A DNA stretch of 22,713 nt from Balneolaceae bacterium (GTDB taxonomy: Bacteria; Bacteroidota; Rhodothermia; Balneolales; Balneolaceae): NCBI GenBank assembly GCA_007118525.1, contig SKRK01000082.1, positions 1 to 22,713 of the forward strand, read 5' to 3'. The notes under the pieces were generated by a model, which was not told where the DNA came from, searched no databases, and saw only the letters and a list, made by a program, of their open reading frames with translations. The translations under genes and the position numbers were made by a program. Shown one piece after another: positions 1 to 9,084 of this stretch. Numbering within the stretch: the first letter of the stretch is position 1; each line of letters begins with the position of its first letter.

Positions 1-51
1 AGTGCCAATTCCCCACAAAAACTTGGCTGATGAAATATGATGTCCGCTCAT
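1..51 (-). CDS. Cytochrome c oxidase subunit IV-like protein, 5' end only
   Basis: An ATG begins 21 bases downstream of the coxC stop on the same strand. It opens a frame that runs off the window edge after 17 codons, MSGHHISSAKFLWGIGT. The position straight after coxC and the short polar start leading into a hydrophobic stretch fit the small COX4/CtaF-type subunit that usually follows coxC in caa3 clusters. No clear Shine-Dalgarno is present, as for its neighbours. Identity rests on context and a few residues, so a different small membrane protein is possible. Confidence 0.6.
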   Translation of the reverse strand, partial: MSGHHISSAKFLWGIGT

Positions 52-72
52 GAGTAAGAAATAGTTTTTCAG

Positions 73-732
73 TTAATCGATCAGGTAGAGTAATGGGAAA
101 AGGAATATCCAAATCACATCCACAAGGTGCCAGTATAGTCCGGTTATCTCAACCGGAGTATAATACCCGCTGTGAAACACCTTCTTTTTCGCTTTAATAA
201 CCAGCCAGACCATCAAGCCGATTCCAATTACAACGTGTAAACCGTGAAGGCCTGTCATCATGTAGTAGATACTGAAGAAGATATTTGCTTTTTCATGCTC
301 CAGGCCGTCGTACGTATAGTAGGCCCCCGGTGCAATTCCTTTTTCAAGTTTTTCGGCATACTCAAAAAACTTAATTACCATAAATATAAACGCCAGTCCG
401 ATGGTAATGTAGAGATTGTAGATTAATCCCTTAATCTGGTTCAGCTGAGCCGACCGGATAGCCATGGCAACCGTGAGTGAACTACCGATCAGTACCGCCG
501 TATTTACGGTTCCCCAAAAAGCATTTAGCTCTGTTGAAGCTTCCAGGTAAAGTTCGGGGTACCAGGCACGATAGACAATATATGCGGCAAAAAGTGCACC
601 GAAAAAGAGAATTTCAGTAACAAGAAAGATCCACATCCCCAACTTTGAAGATTCAAATTGCTGATCACTGTCAACAAAGTGATGCTGTATGTGGTCTGTT
701 TTATGCTCTATGTCAACAGAAGTTTGAGCCAT
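73..732 (-). CDS. coxC: Cytochrome c oxidase subunit III (caa3 type)
   Basis: This 219-residue polytopic protein is subunit III of the heme-copper oxidase, a structural subunit that supports proton uptake and stability of subunit I. Visible family marks are TEILFF in the first helix (about residues 39-44), GLHGLHVVIG near residues 161-170, and the terminal YWHLVDVIWIFLFPLLYL helix. About five membrane helices are expected, the short form typical of bacterial caa3 enzymes rather than the seven-helix mitochondrial form. The start lies 10 bases after the coxA stop, and the leading 30 residues are hydrophilic and His-rich. It is co-transcribed with coxB, coxA and the upstream ACIII genes. Identification is firm. 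Confidence 0.95.
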   Translation of the reverse strand: MAQTSVDIEHKTDHIQHHFVDSDQQFESSKLGMWIFLVTEILFFGALFAAYIVYRAWYPELYLEASTELNAFWGTVNTAVLIGSSLTVAMAIRSAQLNQIKGLIYNLYITIGLAFIFMVIKFFEYAEKLEKGIAPGAYYTYDGLEHEKANIFFSIYYMMTGLHGLHVVIGIGLMVWLVIKAKKKVFHSGYYTPVEITGLYWHLVDVIWIFLFPLLYLID

Positions 733-742
733 GATTTATGAT

Positions 743-2479
743 TTACGCTTTATCTTTGACGGTTGTTGAAATGTCCACTTTTTCACCTGCATGGTGGCCA
801 TTGTGTTTACTGGCGATGCCAAGCTGAAATTCTGACATCGGTTTGTGGTAGTCGTAAGGCCCGTTAATAATTACAGGTGTATGCTCAAAATTGTGTAGTG
901 GCGGGGGGGAAGATACCTGCCATTCCAGAGCCCGGCTGCCCCAGGGATTAGCCGCTGCCTTTTCTCCTCTGAAGAAAGAGTAGAGCAGGTAACCAAACAT
1001 AATAAAGAACCCTATTCCAATGATGTAAGATCCAATCGTAGAGAACTGGTGGAACGACTGGAACTGATCAATGTAGTTGAAGTAGCGCCTTGGCATGCCT
1101 TGCGACCCCATTACAAACTGCGGCAGAAAGGTCATATTAAAGCCAATAAAGATTATAATGGCTGAAAATTTAGCCCATTTTTCACTATACATTTTGCCGA
1201 ACATCTTAGGCCACCAATAGTGAAGACCGGCCAGGAATGCCATTACCATACCACCCATCATTACATAGTGAAAATGAGCAACTACATAGTACGTATCATG
1301 CAAATGGATGTCTACAGCCAGGGCACCCAGCATAATACCGGTAAATCCTCCAATCATAAACTGGAAAAGGAAAATCTGGGCATAGAGCATCGGGGTTTTC
1401 ATATCTATAGAACCCCGGTACATCGTTGCCACCCAGTTAAATATCTTAATGCCGGTTGGTATACCCACAAGAAATGTGAGGAATGAGAAAACCATGTTTG
1501 CCAGTGACGATTGGCCCGCGGTGAACATATGATGCCCCCATACCAGAAACCCGATAAAAGCAATGGCAAGAGAGGAGATCGCAATAGCCCAGTATCCGAA
1601 AATAATTTTTCTGGAAAATGTTGATATCACTTCAGAAATAACACCAAAACCGGGTACAATCATAATATAAACGGCAGGGTGGGAGTAGAACCAGAAGAAG
1701 TGCTGGTATAGAACAGGGTCACCGCCAAGAGCCGGGTCAAATATTCCGATGCTGAGCACCCTCTCCATGGTAAGAAGCAGAAGGGTTATGGCCAAAACGG
1801 GAGTTGCAAGCACCTGAATGATACTAGTGGCATAAAGAGCCCACATATTCAATGGAAGCTTGTTCCAGGTCATGCCCGGAGCACGAAGTTTATGAATGGT
1901 TGTGATGAAGTTTACACCTGTTAAAATGGATGAAAATCCGAGTATGAAAATACCAAGAGTCATCATCATTACATTACCACCGGTTGTGGCACTGTAAGGC
2001 GTATAGAATGTCCAGCCGGTATCCACACCGCCCGTTAAGATGGCAATGAGCGTAAAAACGGCACCAATTACATAAATGTAAAAACTGGCGAGGTTAACCC
2101 GGGGGAAAGCAACATCCTTGCAGCCAAGCTGAAGGGGGAGTATAAAGTTTCCAAGAGCGGCGGGTACAGATGGTACCAAAAAGAAGAATACCATAATTGC
2201 ACCGTGCAGAGTAAATATCTGGTTGTAAACATCTGCGTCCATAAATGAACGGGCAGGTGTTAACAGCTCGGTACGTAAAACTAAGGCAAGCATGCCTCCT
2301 ACAAAAAAGAAAAAAGCTAAAGAGGCGAGGTACATCAATCCAATCTTCTTGTGATCGACAGTCGTCATCCATGCCCAGATGCCGGTTTCCTCATTTAGAT
2401 AGTGTTTTTCAGGATATTCTTCCGGCTTGTATCGCCGAACCTGTATTTTATTTGTTGGTTTTGCTTCAGAAGTTGCCAT
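743..2479 (-). CDS. coxA: Cytochrome c oxidase subunit I (A2-type, caa3)
   Basis: This is the 578-residue catalytic subunit that reduces O2 to water at a heme a3-CuB site and pumps protons. Ligands can be read directly: His92 (low-spin heme), His267 with Tyr271 in YSHPAVY (CuB and cross-linked Tyr), the His316-His317 pair (CuB), and His402 and His404 in AHFHY (hemes a3 and a). The glutamate of the classical A1 motif HPEVY is replaced by Ala. This marks an A2-type oxidase with the YSHP variant of the D-channel end, as known for the Rhodothermus marinus caa3 enzyme. About twelve helices are expected; the N-terminal 40 residues are a hydrophilic cytoplasmic lead. The start is 10 bases from the coxB stop, within the same operon. 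Confidence 0.97.
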   Translation of the reverse strand: MATSEAKPTNKIQVRRYKPEEYPEKHYLNEETGIWAWMTTVDHKKIGLMYLASLAFFFFVGGMLALVLRTELLTPARSFMDADVYNQIFTLHGAIMVFFFLVPSVPAALGNFILPLQLGCKDVAFPRVNLASFYIYVIGAVFTLIAILTGGVDTGWTFYTPYSATTGGNVMMMTLGIFILGFSSILTGVNFITTIHKLRAPGMTWNKLPLNMWALYATSIIQVLATPVLAITLLLLTMERVLSIGIFDPALGGDPVLYQHFFWFYSHPAVYIMIVPGFGVISEVISTFSRKIIFGYWAIAISSLAIAFIGFLVWGHHMFTAGQSSLANMVFSFLTFLVGIPTGIKIFNWVATMYRGSIDMKTPMLYAQIFLFQFMIGGFTGIMLGALAVDIHLHDTYYVVAHFHYVMMGGMVMAFLAGLHYWWPKMFGKMYSEKWAKFSAIIIFIGFNMTFLPQFVMGSQGMPRRYFNYIDQFQSFHQFSTIGSYIIGIGFFIMFGYLLYSFFRGEKAAANPWGSRALEWQVSSPPPLHNFEHTPVIINGPYDYHKPMSEFQLGIASKHNGHHAGEKVDISTTVKDKA

Positions 2480-2488
2480 TAAGCTTGC

Positions 2489-3430
2489 TTATTGTAAGGT
2501 TTTTAAATACTCAATAATCGCATCGATCTGACGATCGTTTAATGTACCGGCATAGGACGGCATTACCGGCTGATATCCCTTGGTAATCCGTGCATTGGGC
2601 TCAAGAATGCTCTCACGTACATAATTTTCGTCAACCACTACAATTTCACCATCTTGCATTTCTCTTTCAGACCCCCATAAACCCTGGAAGGTAGGGCCTT
2701 GCAAACGGGTTCCGTCAGTGGAGTGGCAGGTGTCGCAGGCGTTTCGGGTAACAAGCTGCTCTCCGAGCTCTACCGGATCCATATCATCGTCGGCAGAACC
2801 GGCTGTTTCGAGCCAGGTGTCAAAATCTTCCTGTGTATGTGCAAATACGGTAGCCAGCATGTTAGAGTGAGCCGTTCCACAATACTCTGTACAGTACACT
2901 ATAGACTCACCCGGCTCTGTAACCTCAAACCAAAGTGATGTATACCGGTTGGGAAGCACATCCCTTTTTACCCGATAGTCGGGCACGAAGAAAGAGTGTA
3001 TCACATCGTCCGAACTCATAATCAGTTTTACAGGGCGGTTAGCCGGTACATGTAGCTCATTAACGCTCACAAAGCCGGTTTCGTAATGAAACTCCCAAAG
3101 CCAGCTTTTGGCAACAACACGAACCTCATAAGCGTCATCAGGAGTGGTGATGAGATTCATATAACCGGTAAAACCCCAGCCAAAAACAATCATCACAAGA
3201 ATCAGAGGAATAACAGACCATGTAATTTCCAGTTTATTGTTGTGAGATATTACAGGCGTCACGTCCTCATCAGACCTTCTGCGGTATTTCCAGGAGAAGA
3301 AGATGATGGCAATGGTGATGCCAACAAGAAAAATGAGGCTTGTAACATTGATAAAATGAAATAATGCATCCGTAGTTTCAGCCGTCGTACTTTTGGCCGG
3401 TGGAAGCATAAAATCGGAAAATCTATTCAT
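2489..3430 (-). CDS. coxB: Cytochrome c oxidase subunit II with fused cytochrome c domain
   Basis: This 313-residue electron-entry subunit of the caa3 oxidase has two N-terminal helices (about 26-47 and 70-91). A cupredoxin domain follows with the full CuA set: His145, Cys180, Glu182, Cys184, His188, Met191. The C-terminal cytochrome c domain (about 220-313) has CDTCH at 232-236 and a probable axial Met290. The fused heme domain defines the caa3 class and accepts electrons from the quinol-oxidising complex. The ATG overlaps the sco stop by one base (TAATG), which suggests translational coupling. The heme domain closely resembles the second heme domain of ActE in the same operon. Identification is firm. 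Confidence 0.96.
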   Translation of the reverse strand: MNRFSDFMLPPAKSTTAETTDALFHFINVTSLIFLVGITIAIIFFSWKYRRRSDEDVTPVISHNNKLEITWSVIPLILVMIVFGWGFTGYMNLITTPDDAYEVRVVAKSWLWEFHYETGFVSVNELHVPANRPVKLIMSSDDVIHSFFVPDYRVKRDVLPNRYTSLWFEVTEPGESIVYCTEYCGTAHSNMLATVFAHTQEDFDTWLETAGSADDDMDPVELGEQLVTRNACDTCHSTDGTRLQGPTFQGLWGSEREMQDGEIVVVDENYVRESILEPNARITKGYQPVMPSYAGTLNDRQIDAIIEYLKTLQ

Positions 3431-4266
3431 TACTCAATTTCAATTTTGTGTGGTTGTGTAGAACCTCGCTCGCGTCTCCAAAAAACGCCTAGAAATATAC
3501 CCAGAATTATGACGGTAGCCAAGCCGCCTAGCTTCATAATGTTCATTGCAACGGGCACATAACTTTGTGAGGATGGGTCGTATGTAAAACAGTAAAGAAG
3601 CACTCTATCCATAGCTGAGCCTATATTTCCATCGGCTGCTTCATAGAGTGAATTGCGCAGATCGAACTCCCTGAAATTGGCTCCGTAGAGATAACGGGTA
3701 ATGACAGCCTCGGGACTTATCATCATGATGCTTGCAAGATGCAGATATTCACCGGTACGTTCATCATATTTATAATTGAACCCGATTGCTTCTGTAAGGG
3801 CTTTAATTGACTCTTCACTACCGGTAAGAAAATGCCAGCCATTTTCTGCCTCAGGTCGGTTCAGTTCACTGATATATCGGTTTTTAAAGTCAGCGGCTAA
3901 TTCAGGTCCCTCTTCAGGATCAATACTGAATGAAATTATCGTATAATCTTTACCGGGAGTCCAAACTAACTCTTTTACCACTTTAAATACGCCATCAAGA
4001 ACCATACTGCAGAGAATAGGGCACTCGTAGTAGAGCGGATTTAGAAGAACAGGTTTTCCACTTTCAATAAGCTCACCAATGCTAACAGAATCGCCATTTG
4101 AATTGGCGAAGCGGAGATCAAGAGGAATTTTGTCTCCAAGTTTTTCATCAACGCCAATTTCATTAAGAATGGCGGGTCTGTTTTGGTTAAGCTGTGCACT
4201 TGCGCTATCAAAAATGAAAAACACTGATATCAATAATGTGACTATCTGTGTGGTTTTCATAATCAT
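3430..4266 (-). CDS. sco: SCO1/SenC/PrrC-family copper chaperone for the CuA site
   Basis: This 278-residue exported thioredoxin-fold protein probably delivers copper to, or reduces, the CuA site of CoxB, which is encoded immediately downstream. An N-terminal signal peptide (about 1-24, ending SASA) precedes the fold. The copper ligands are Cys82 and Cys86 in ECPILC and the distal His176 in YLHLAS. A second hydrophobic segment near residues 246-264 is followed by arginines, so the protein looks anchored at its C-terminus with the fold outside. SCO proteins are more often anchored at the N-terminus. Met3 is an alternative start. The gene begins 3 bases after the preceding stop and overlaps coxB by one base. 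Confidence 0.92.
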   Translation of the reverse strand: MIMKTTQIVTLLISVFFIFDSASAQLNQNRPAILNEIGVDEKLGDKIPLDLRFANSNGDSVSIGELIESGKPVLLNPLYYECPILCSMVLDGVFKVVKELVWTPGKDYTIISFSIDPEEGPELAADFKNRYISELNRPEAENGWHFLTGSEESIKALTEAIGFNYKYDERTGEYLHLASIMMISPEAVITRYLYGANFREFDLRNSLYEAADGNIGSAMDRVLLYCFTYDPSSQSYVPVAMNIMKLGGLATVIILGIFLGVFWRRERGSTQPHKIEIE

Positions 4267-4269
4267 TTT

Positions 4270-4782
4270 TCAATCATCTGTATCTTGTGCCATAATTGTT
4301 ATCGCACTGTCAATAGGAATTCGATAAATACGTTCTTCAGGATCTACAACACCGAATGATCCCAATGTAGCCTGATCTCTTTGTTGCAATTCGTTGATGT
4401 CGAAATAAAGACTTGCTTCAGATTGTTGCTGCTCAGTACCAATTATCGTATAGCTGTAAATTGCCATCAGGGCAAATATCATAATCGCGATAACTGCAGT
4501 GCCAAAAATTGACCAAAATACAAGTCTTGGATAGTTGAGTATATCGGGAACAGCGCCAAAATCGACAGAGGTTTTAAAATCATCCGACGCCTCCAAAGCG
4601 ACTTCATCTACATCTTCTTCAACGGGTTGAACACCCGTTTCGCGTATCCATTGTTCAATAATTTCTACCGTAACACCATGTTTCTCTGCAAGTTCTTGCT
4701 TTGCAGCATCATCGCCAGATACCGCTTTTAAAGCAATAGCGGCTTTTTCTTCTTTTGTGAATTTTTTCGGTTCCGAACTCAT
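4270..4782 (-). CDS. Small HTH-containing single-pass membrane protein of the ACIII-caa3 cluster
   Basis: I do not recognise an established name for this 170-residue protein. Residues about 8-50 (KEEKAAIALKAVSG then AEKHGVTVEIIEQWIRETG) read like the helix-turn-helix of transposase/IS3-OrfA-type DNA-binding domains. An acidic linker (55-69) and one membrane helix (about 87-111) follow, then a C-terminal tail with a Gly-x-x-Asp step and RIPIDSA near 154-160. From memory, a similar tail (SYGWVD then RIPID) occurs in small proteins encoded beside ACIII or cox genes in other phyla, so I infer an accessory or assembly role. It lies between actF and sco with short gaps. If the HTH faces the cytoplasm, the tail would lie outside. 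A true DNA-binding role is unproven. Confidence 0.75.
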   Translation of the reverse strand: MSSEPKKFTKEEKAAIALKAVSGDDAAKQELAEKHGVTVEIIEQWIRETGVQPVEEDVDEVALEASDDFKTSVDFGAVPDILNYPRLVFWSIFGTAVIAIMIFALMAIYSYTIIGTEQQQSEASLYFDINELQQRDQATLGSFGVVDPEERIYRIPIDSAITIMAQDTDD

Positions 4783-4803
4783 ATCAAATGTGCTTGAAAA
4801 TTA

Positions 4804-6003
4804 TTAATGATGGTATTGCTTATCAAGTGATTCGGCAAGCATTGGATCGTTTACCGGGAGCATACTATGCTTTTTGAACTGCTGGAAAAAGAGACCCATA
4901 AAAATTCCGCCCAGACCGATAAGTGTTGCAAAATCGAGCCAGCTTAAGGACATTCCGGCATGATTTAATACCGGCATAACTATCCAGTGAAGCTCTATCA
5001 GGTGCATAAGAATAATGAGCACCGACACAAAACCCAATACTTTTTGATTGTGCTTGGGTTCTCTGTTTAGTAATAGAATAAACGGAATGATAAAGCGGCC
5101 GATTAAAAGTGAGTAGGTAATGATAGCCCAATTCCCCTCCAATCGGTGATAGAACCATATGGTAGCTTCAGGAATGTTCGCATAATAGATAAGCAGAAAT
5201 TGGCTAAATGCGATGTAGGCATAAAACACGGTAAAACCGAATAACCAGGCTCCCAGGTCATAAATGTGAGCCTTTCCGATTGTATTCTTGAGCATGCCGT
5301 TTCGCTGCATCCAAAATACGATCAGAATGATGACAGGGAACAGCACCTGAAAACTCATGGCGAAGAAATAAACTCCAAACATGGTGGAGAACCAGTGGGC
5401 ATCAAGCGACATCAGCCAGTCGAAACTCGCAAACGCAACGGTTAGAGCAAATAATAAGATGCCCGGAGCGCTTAATTTTCGAAGCAGGTTTGTTAAACCC
5501 CAATCGTTTGTACGATCCATTTCAACAGATACCTTATGCAGCTTAAATCCAAGAAAACCCCAGATTCCAAAATAGATAAACTGACGAATTACAAAGAAAG
5601 GTTCATTCAGGTAGGGTACCTTTCCAAGCATTATTGGGTCGTTAGCCACATACTCGGTGTCAGTCCACTGAAACAGGCTGCTCATACCCAAAATTATCGG
5701 TATCATAAAAATGGCCCAAATACCGATATTTGAGAAAAATGTCTCCGGTATTCTTCGGATTACAATTCCCCACGACGATTTGGTTACATGATGAATCATG
5801 ACCATAATCAGTGAGGCTAGAGCAATACTGGTGAAAAACGTAAAACTGGTAAGGTAAGAGAAGAAGAATTGATCTTTGTTCAGAAAGAACCCGACGCCAC
5901 TGGCAATTAAACCAACGATACCAGCGCCATAGAAGGTTTTGGCAACATCCATATTTGCTGGAAATTGAACAGAATCAGTTATATTTGGACTACTTGAAGC
6001 CAT
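4804..6003 (-). CDS. actF: ACIII subunit ActF (NrfD-like membrane subunit 2)
   Basis: This 399-residue, highly hydrophobic protein with about ten helices is the second NrfD/PsrC-like integral membrane subunit of alternative complex III, the quinol:cytochrome c oxidoreductase that replaces bc1 in this lineage. Readable family features are the YFGIWGFLGFKLHK stretch (about 144-157), SFDWLMSLDAHWFSTMFG (about 198-215) and FYHRLEGNW (about 285-293). Together with ActC it forms the membrane core; ActC is the main quinol-site candidate in published ACIII structures, and ActF is thought to help in proton translocation. The His-rich C-terminus (KQYHH) is not diagnostic. It follows actE by 28 bases and precedes the small HTH membrane protein by 21. 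Confidence 0.92.
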   Translation of the reverse strand: MASSSPNITDSVQFPANMDVAKTFYGAGIVGLIASGVGFFLNKDQFFFSYLTSFTFFTSIALASLIMVMIHHVTKSSWGIVIRRIPETFFSNIGIWAIFMIPIILGMSSLFQWTDTEYVANDPIMLGKVPYLNEPFFVIRQFIYFGIWGFLGFKLHKVSVEMDRTNDWGLTNLLRKLSAPGILLFALTVAFASFDWLMSLDAHWFSTMFGVYFFAMSFQVLFPVIILIVFWMQRNGMLKNTIGKAHIYDLGAWLFGFTVFYAYIAFSQFLLIYYANIPEATIWFYHRLEGNWAIITYSLLIGRFIIPFILLLNREPKHNQKVLGFVSVLIILMHLIELHWIVMPVLNHAGMSLSWLDFATLIGLGGIFMGLFFQQFKKHSMLPVNDPMLAESLDKQYHH

Positions 6004-6031
6004 GTAATTAGTTCTTAATTTCGGTCAGTTG

Positions 6032-7015
6032 TTAATTATCCGACTGCGCTTTAATAAATTCTACGAGCGACTGTAATTCTGCTTCAGAAAGAAAGTCGTA
6101 AGCAACCATAACATTGTCATAGCCTTCAACAATCTTTGCTGCCGGCTCTACGATCGATTCAATCAAATACTCCTCATCGGCTATTGCAGATGTACCGTCT
6201 GTAAAGTTTCTTTCACTGCCATATAAATCGGCAAAAGTAGGACCTACCAAACTGCGCCCGTCTAATGAGTGGCAAGCCTGGCAGGCATATTGTATGTACA
6301 ATCTTTCGCCGCGTTCAACGGAAACATCATCATCTCCGCGAACTGCACGGGCTTCTGCCAGTATCGCTTCACGTTCTCGCCTTTCTTCATCTTCTCGCAT
6401 AAGTTGCGCCAGGTCCACGTCAAATTGGTCCATTTCGGCTTCAGGAATATTTTGACTTTTCTGAAGGGCCCGAATATAGGCTACAATTGCCCAGCGGTCT
6501 TCAACTTTAATCTGAGTATTGTATGCAGGCATGCTTCTGATACCGTTGGCTATGGATGAATATAGTTCACCTTCAGACATTTCGTAACTATCACTTCTGT
6601 GAAATGTAGGGGCAGGTACATATCCGTAGCCGCCGGTCATGATAATGCCCCGGCCGTCGCCGGTGCCGCCATGGCAAGCCTGGCAGAAAATTTCATACTG
6701 CTCTTTACCCCTGTAGAGAAAATCACGGGTAATTTCCATGGGATTTGTATCCACATAGTTATCATCATCATCTTTCCCTTCAAATAGCACAGTGTCATGG
6801 CGAAGACCCCCTCTCGAAATGGTGCCGGTTACCGGCTCACGCATAGATCGGCCATCTTCAAAAAACGGATTCACCTGTTGAGCATTGAATCGCTCCTGGT
6901 TCATCATGTTCTGTTGAGGATGAATTGGGGGTTTCTCTGACTTCTGACCACGGCATGACATCATCACGATCGAAATCAAGAGCAGAATAGATAAACGGGT
7001 TATGGTTAAAAGCAT
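6032..7015 (-). CDS. actE: ACIII subunit ActE, diheme form with an extra cytochrome c domain
   Basis: This cytochrome c lipoprotein of ACIII is 327 residues long. A lipobox (VMMSC, Cys21) indicates a lipid anchor. The first heme domain, typical of ActE, has CQACH at 111-115 with likely axial Met162 in RSMPAY. A charged helical linker rich in Glu and Arg (about 195-230) follows. A second cytochrome c domain comes next, with CQACH at 245-249 and likely axial Met303. ActE in described complexes is monoheme and about 100 residues shorter, so the second domain looks like a fusion. It matches the heme domain of CoxB from this operon at roughly 38 positions by hand count. It probably forms part of the electron path from ACIII to caa3. 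The start lies 35 bases from the actD stop. Confidence 0.92.
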   Translation of the reverse strand: MLLTITRLSILLLISIVMMSCRGQKSEKPPIHPQQNMMNQERFNAQQVNPFFEDGRSMREPVTGTISRGGLRHDTVLFEGKDDDDNYVDTNPMEITRDFLYRGKEQYEIFCQACHGGTGDGRGIIMTGGYGYVPAPTFHRSDSYEMSEGELYSSIANGIRSMPAYNTQIKVEDRWAIVAYIRALQKSQNIPEAEMDQFDVDLAQLMREDEERREREAILAEARAVRGDDDVSVERGERLYIQYACQACHSLDGRSLVGPTFADLYGSERNFTDGTSAIADEEYLIESIVEPAAKIVEGYDNVMVAYDFLSEAELQSLVEFIKAQSDN

Positions 7016-7050
7016 AATTCTTGTATGATCTTAAAACTAAATGTAATGAC

Positions 7051-7614
7051 TTATGCGTCGTAAATTTCTTCAATGTTGGTTGCCCCTGCACTTTCCAGGA
7101 GTTTCTGTACTTTTTCGGATTCAAACTGTGGATCTTCTGATTCAATGCAGACGAAGAACCCATCATCGGTCGCCTTTTTGAAATTTTCAGAATTGAATAA
7201 CGGATGATTCAGCTTGGGAAGTCCATTCAGAAAGAACATTCCAAATACAGCTCCGAATGCCGAAAGAAGTATTGTTAACTCAAAGATTACCGGAATCCAT
7301 GCCGGAACATTCATTAATGTTTTACCGCTGATATTTAGAGGATAATCAACCACCATCATCCAGTAGATCATGGCAACGGCTCCGGCAAATCCGAGCAACC
7401 CATGGCTGATAACAATCCAGCCCAGCTTCGATTTTTGAAGGCTCATAGCCTTATCCATGCCGTGAATGGGAAATGGGCTGAACGTATCGAACTTACGGTA
7501 TCCGTTTTTATTCACAATTTTGGCTGCATCAATAAGCTCTTTCGGATTCCTGAACTCAGCAAGCACGCCGTATAAGCTTTTTTCAGAAGTTGATGTACGC
7601 ATTTGGCTGTCCAT
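7051..7614 (-). CDS. actD: ACIII subunit ActD (DUF3341)
   Basis: This 187-residue membrane subunit of alternative complex III starts with YGVLAEFRNPKELIDAAK, the recognisable beginning of the DUF3341 family. A KFDTFSPFPIHGMD stretch follows at about 41-54. Two helices (about 65-87 and 104-128) come next, then a soluble C-terminal segment with FFVCIESEDPQF. ActD packs against the membrane core formed by ActC and ActF; no cofactor is bound. The ATG is 3 bases after the actC stop, a spacing consistent with coupled translation. Identity is supported both by sequence and by its fixed place between actC and actE. Confidence 0.93.
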   Translation of the reverse strand: MDSQMRTSTSEKSLYGVLAEFRNPKELIDAAKIVNKNGYRKFDTFSPFPIHGMDKAMSLQKSKLGWIVISHGLLGFAGAVAMIYWMMVVDYPLNISGKTLMNVPAWIPVIFELTILLSAFGAVFGMFFLNGLPKLNHPLFNSENFKKATDDGFFVCIESEDPQFESEKVQKLLESAGATNIEEIYDA

Positions 7615-7617
7615 AAT

Positions 7618-9048
7618 TTATACCGAGTCTTTTCTTGGTTCGGGAATTTTTACTACAGGCTCTTTATACTCACCGGTTACCTCATCGTAATTGTGAGGGT
7701 CTGCCTGTGGCATTACACCTTTCAGTTCGGCAACAGCCACCATCGGCAAAAAGCGAAGAAAAAGCAGGAAGAATGTGAAAAACAGTCCGAAGGTTCCTAT
7801 ATAAGTTACAATGTCCCAAAAAGTTGGAGAATAGTAACCCCACGAAGAGGGGAGGAAATCTTGTGAGAGAGAAGTTACTGTAATAACAAAACGCTCGAAC
7901 CACATACCAATGTTAACGACAATGGATATAAAAAAGGTGAAGCCGACACTGCGCCGTAATTTTTTAGACCAGAACAGCTGCGGTGAGATCACGTTACATG
8001 TAATCATAATCCAATATGCCCACGCATAAGGGCCAATGGCTCGTAATATAAAGATCGCTTTTTCGTACTCAACCCCGCTGTACCAGGCAATAAAGAACTC
8101 CATTATATAGGCAAACCCAACCATGGAACCTGTTACTAGAATAATGATGTTCATCTTCTCAATATGGTCAACCGTCATGATATCTTCAAGACCGTAAATT
8201 TTTCGGCAGATAATCATCAGCGTTAATACCATTGCAAAACCGGAGAATACCGCACCGGCAACGAAATAGGGAGGGAAAATTGTTGTGTGCCACCCCGGAA
8301 TGATAGACACAGCAAAGTCGAAAGAAACAATGGTATGAACGGAGAGCACCAGTGGTGTTGCCAGTCCGGCGAGAATCATGTACGATTTCTCATAGTTCCA
8401 CCAGTGTCTGTTACTGCCTCTCCAGCCGAGTGCAAATCCACCGTATACTAGTTTTCCGACCTTACTCTTGATCCTGTCTCTGATGGTGGCAAGATCCGGT
8501 ACAAGACCCACATACCAGAAAAGGAAGGATACTGTGAAATAGGTAGATACAGCAAAAACATCCCATAGCAGCGGGCTATTGAAATTTGGCCACATTGCCA
8601 TCTGGTTAGGAAGAGGGAATACCCAATAGATAACCCAGATACGGCCAACGTGAATGGCAGGAAAAATACCCGCACACATAACGGCAAAAATCGTCATAGC
8701 CTCGGCAAAACGGTTAATAGCCGTTCTCCAATTCTGACGAAATAGAAAAAGAATAGCTGAAATTAACGTACCGGCGTGGCCAATACCCACCCACCATACA
8801 AAGTTAATAATAGCCCAACCCCAGCCAACAGGCTGGTTCAGCCCCCAGATACCGATGCCTTCCCAAATCAGATATGCTATCGATATGAGAAGAACCAGAA
8901 GAAGAATATTTGAAATTCCAAAGGCTACATACCACAGCTTGGGAGTGGGGCGGAGATTTATATCCGTTACCAGTGCGGTAATGCTCTTAAAGTCGTGATT
9001 CCCCTTTATGAGAGCGGGCTCAGGAACGTATTCGTACGTTTTACTCAT
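7618..9048 (-). CDS. actC: ACIII subunit ActC (NrfD/PsrC-like quinol-oxidising membrane subunit)
   Basis: This 476-residue polytopic protein is the NrfD/PsrC-family subunit thought to hold the quinol oxidation site of ACIII, next to the FeS domain of ActB. About ten helices are apparent. Family signatures include [17 protein letters not shown] (about 86-102), [19 protein letters not shown] (about 111-129) and [21 protein letters not shown] (approximately 243-263, shown here only as [18 protein letters not shown]). The His and Asp residues in these segments correspond to the conserved quinone-site and proton-path positions of the family. The N-terminal 40 residues are soluble. Gene order actB-actC-actD is the standard ACIII order, and spacing is 36 bases from actB. 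Confidence 0.94.
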   Translation of the reverse strand: MSKTYEYVPEPALIKGNHDFKSITALVTDINLRPTPKLWYVAFGISNILLLVLLISIAYLIWEGIGIWGLNQPVGWGWAIINFVWWVGIGHAGTLISAILFLFRQNWRTAINRFAEAMTIFAVMCAGIFPAIHVGRIWVIYWVFPLPNQMAMWPNFNSPLLWDVFAVSTYFTVSFLFWYVGLVPDLATIRDRIKSKVGKLVYGGFALGWRGSNRHWWNYEKSYMILAGLATPLVLSVHTIVSFDFAVSIIPGWHTTIFPPYFVAGAVFSGFAMVLTLMIICRKIYGLEDIMTVDHIEKMNIIILVTGSMVGFAYIMEFFIAWYSGVEYEKAIFILRAIGPYAWAYWIMITCNVISPQLFWSKKLRRSVGFTFFISIVVNIGMWFERFVITVTSLSQDFLPSSWGYYSPTFWDIVTYIGTFGLFFTFFLLFLRFLPMVAVAELKGVMPQADPHNYDEVTGEYKEPVVKIPEPRKDSV

Positions 9049-9084
9049 GTTAAGTCAGTTGCTATTAAAATATCTATGGTTGGA

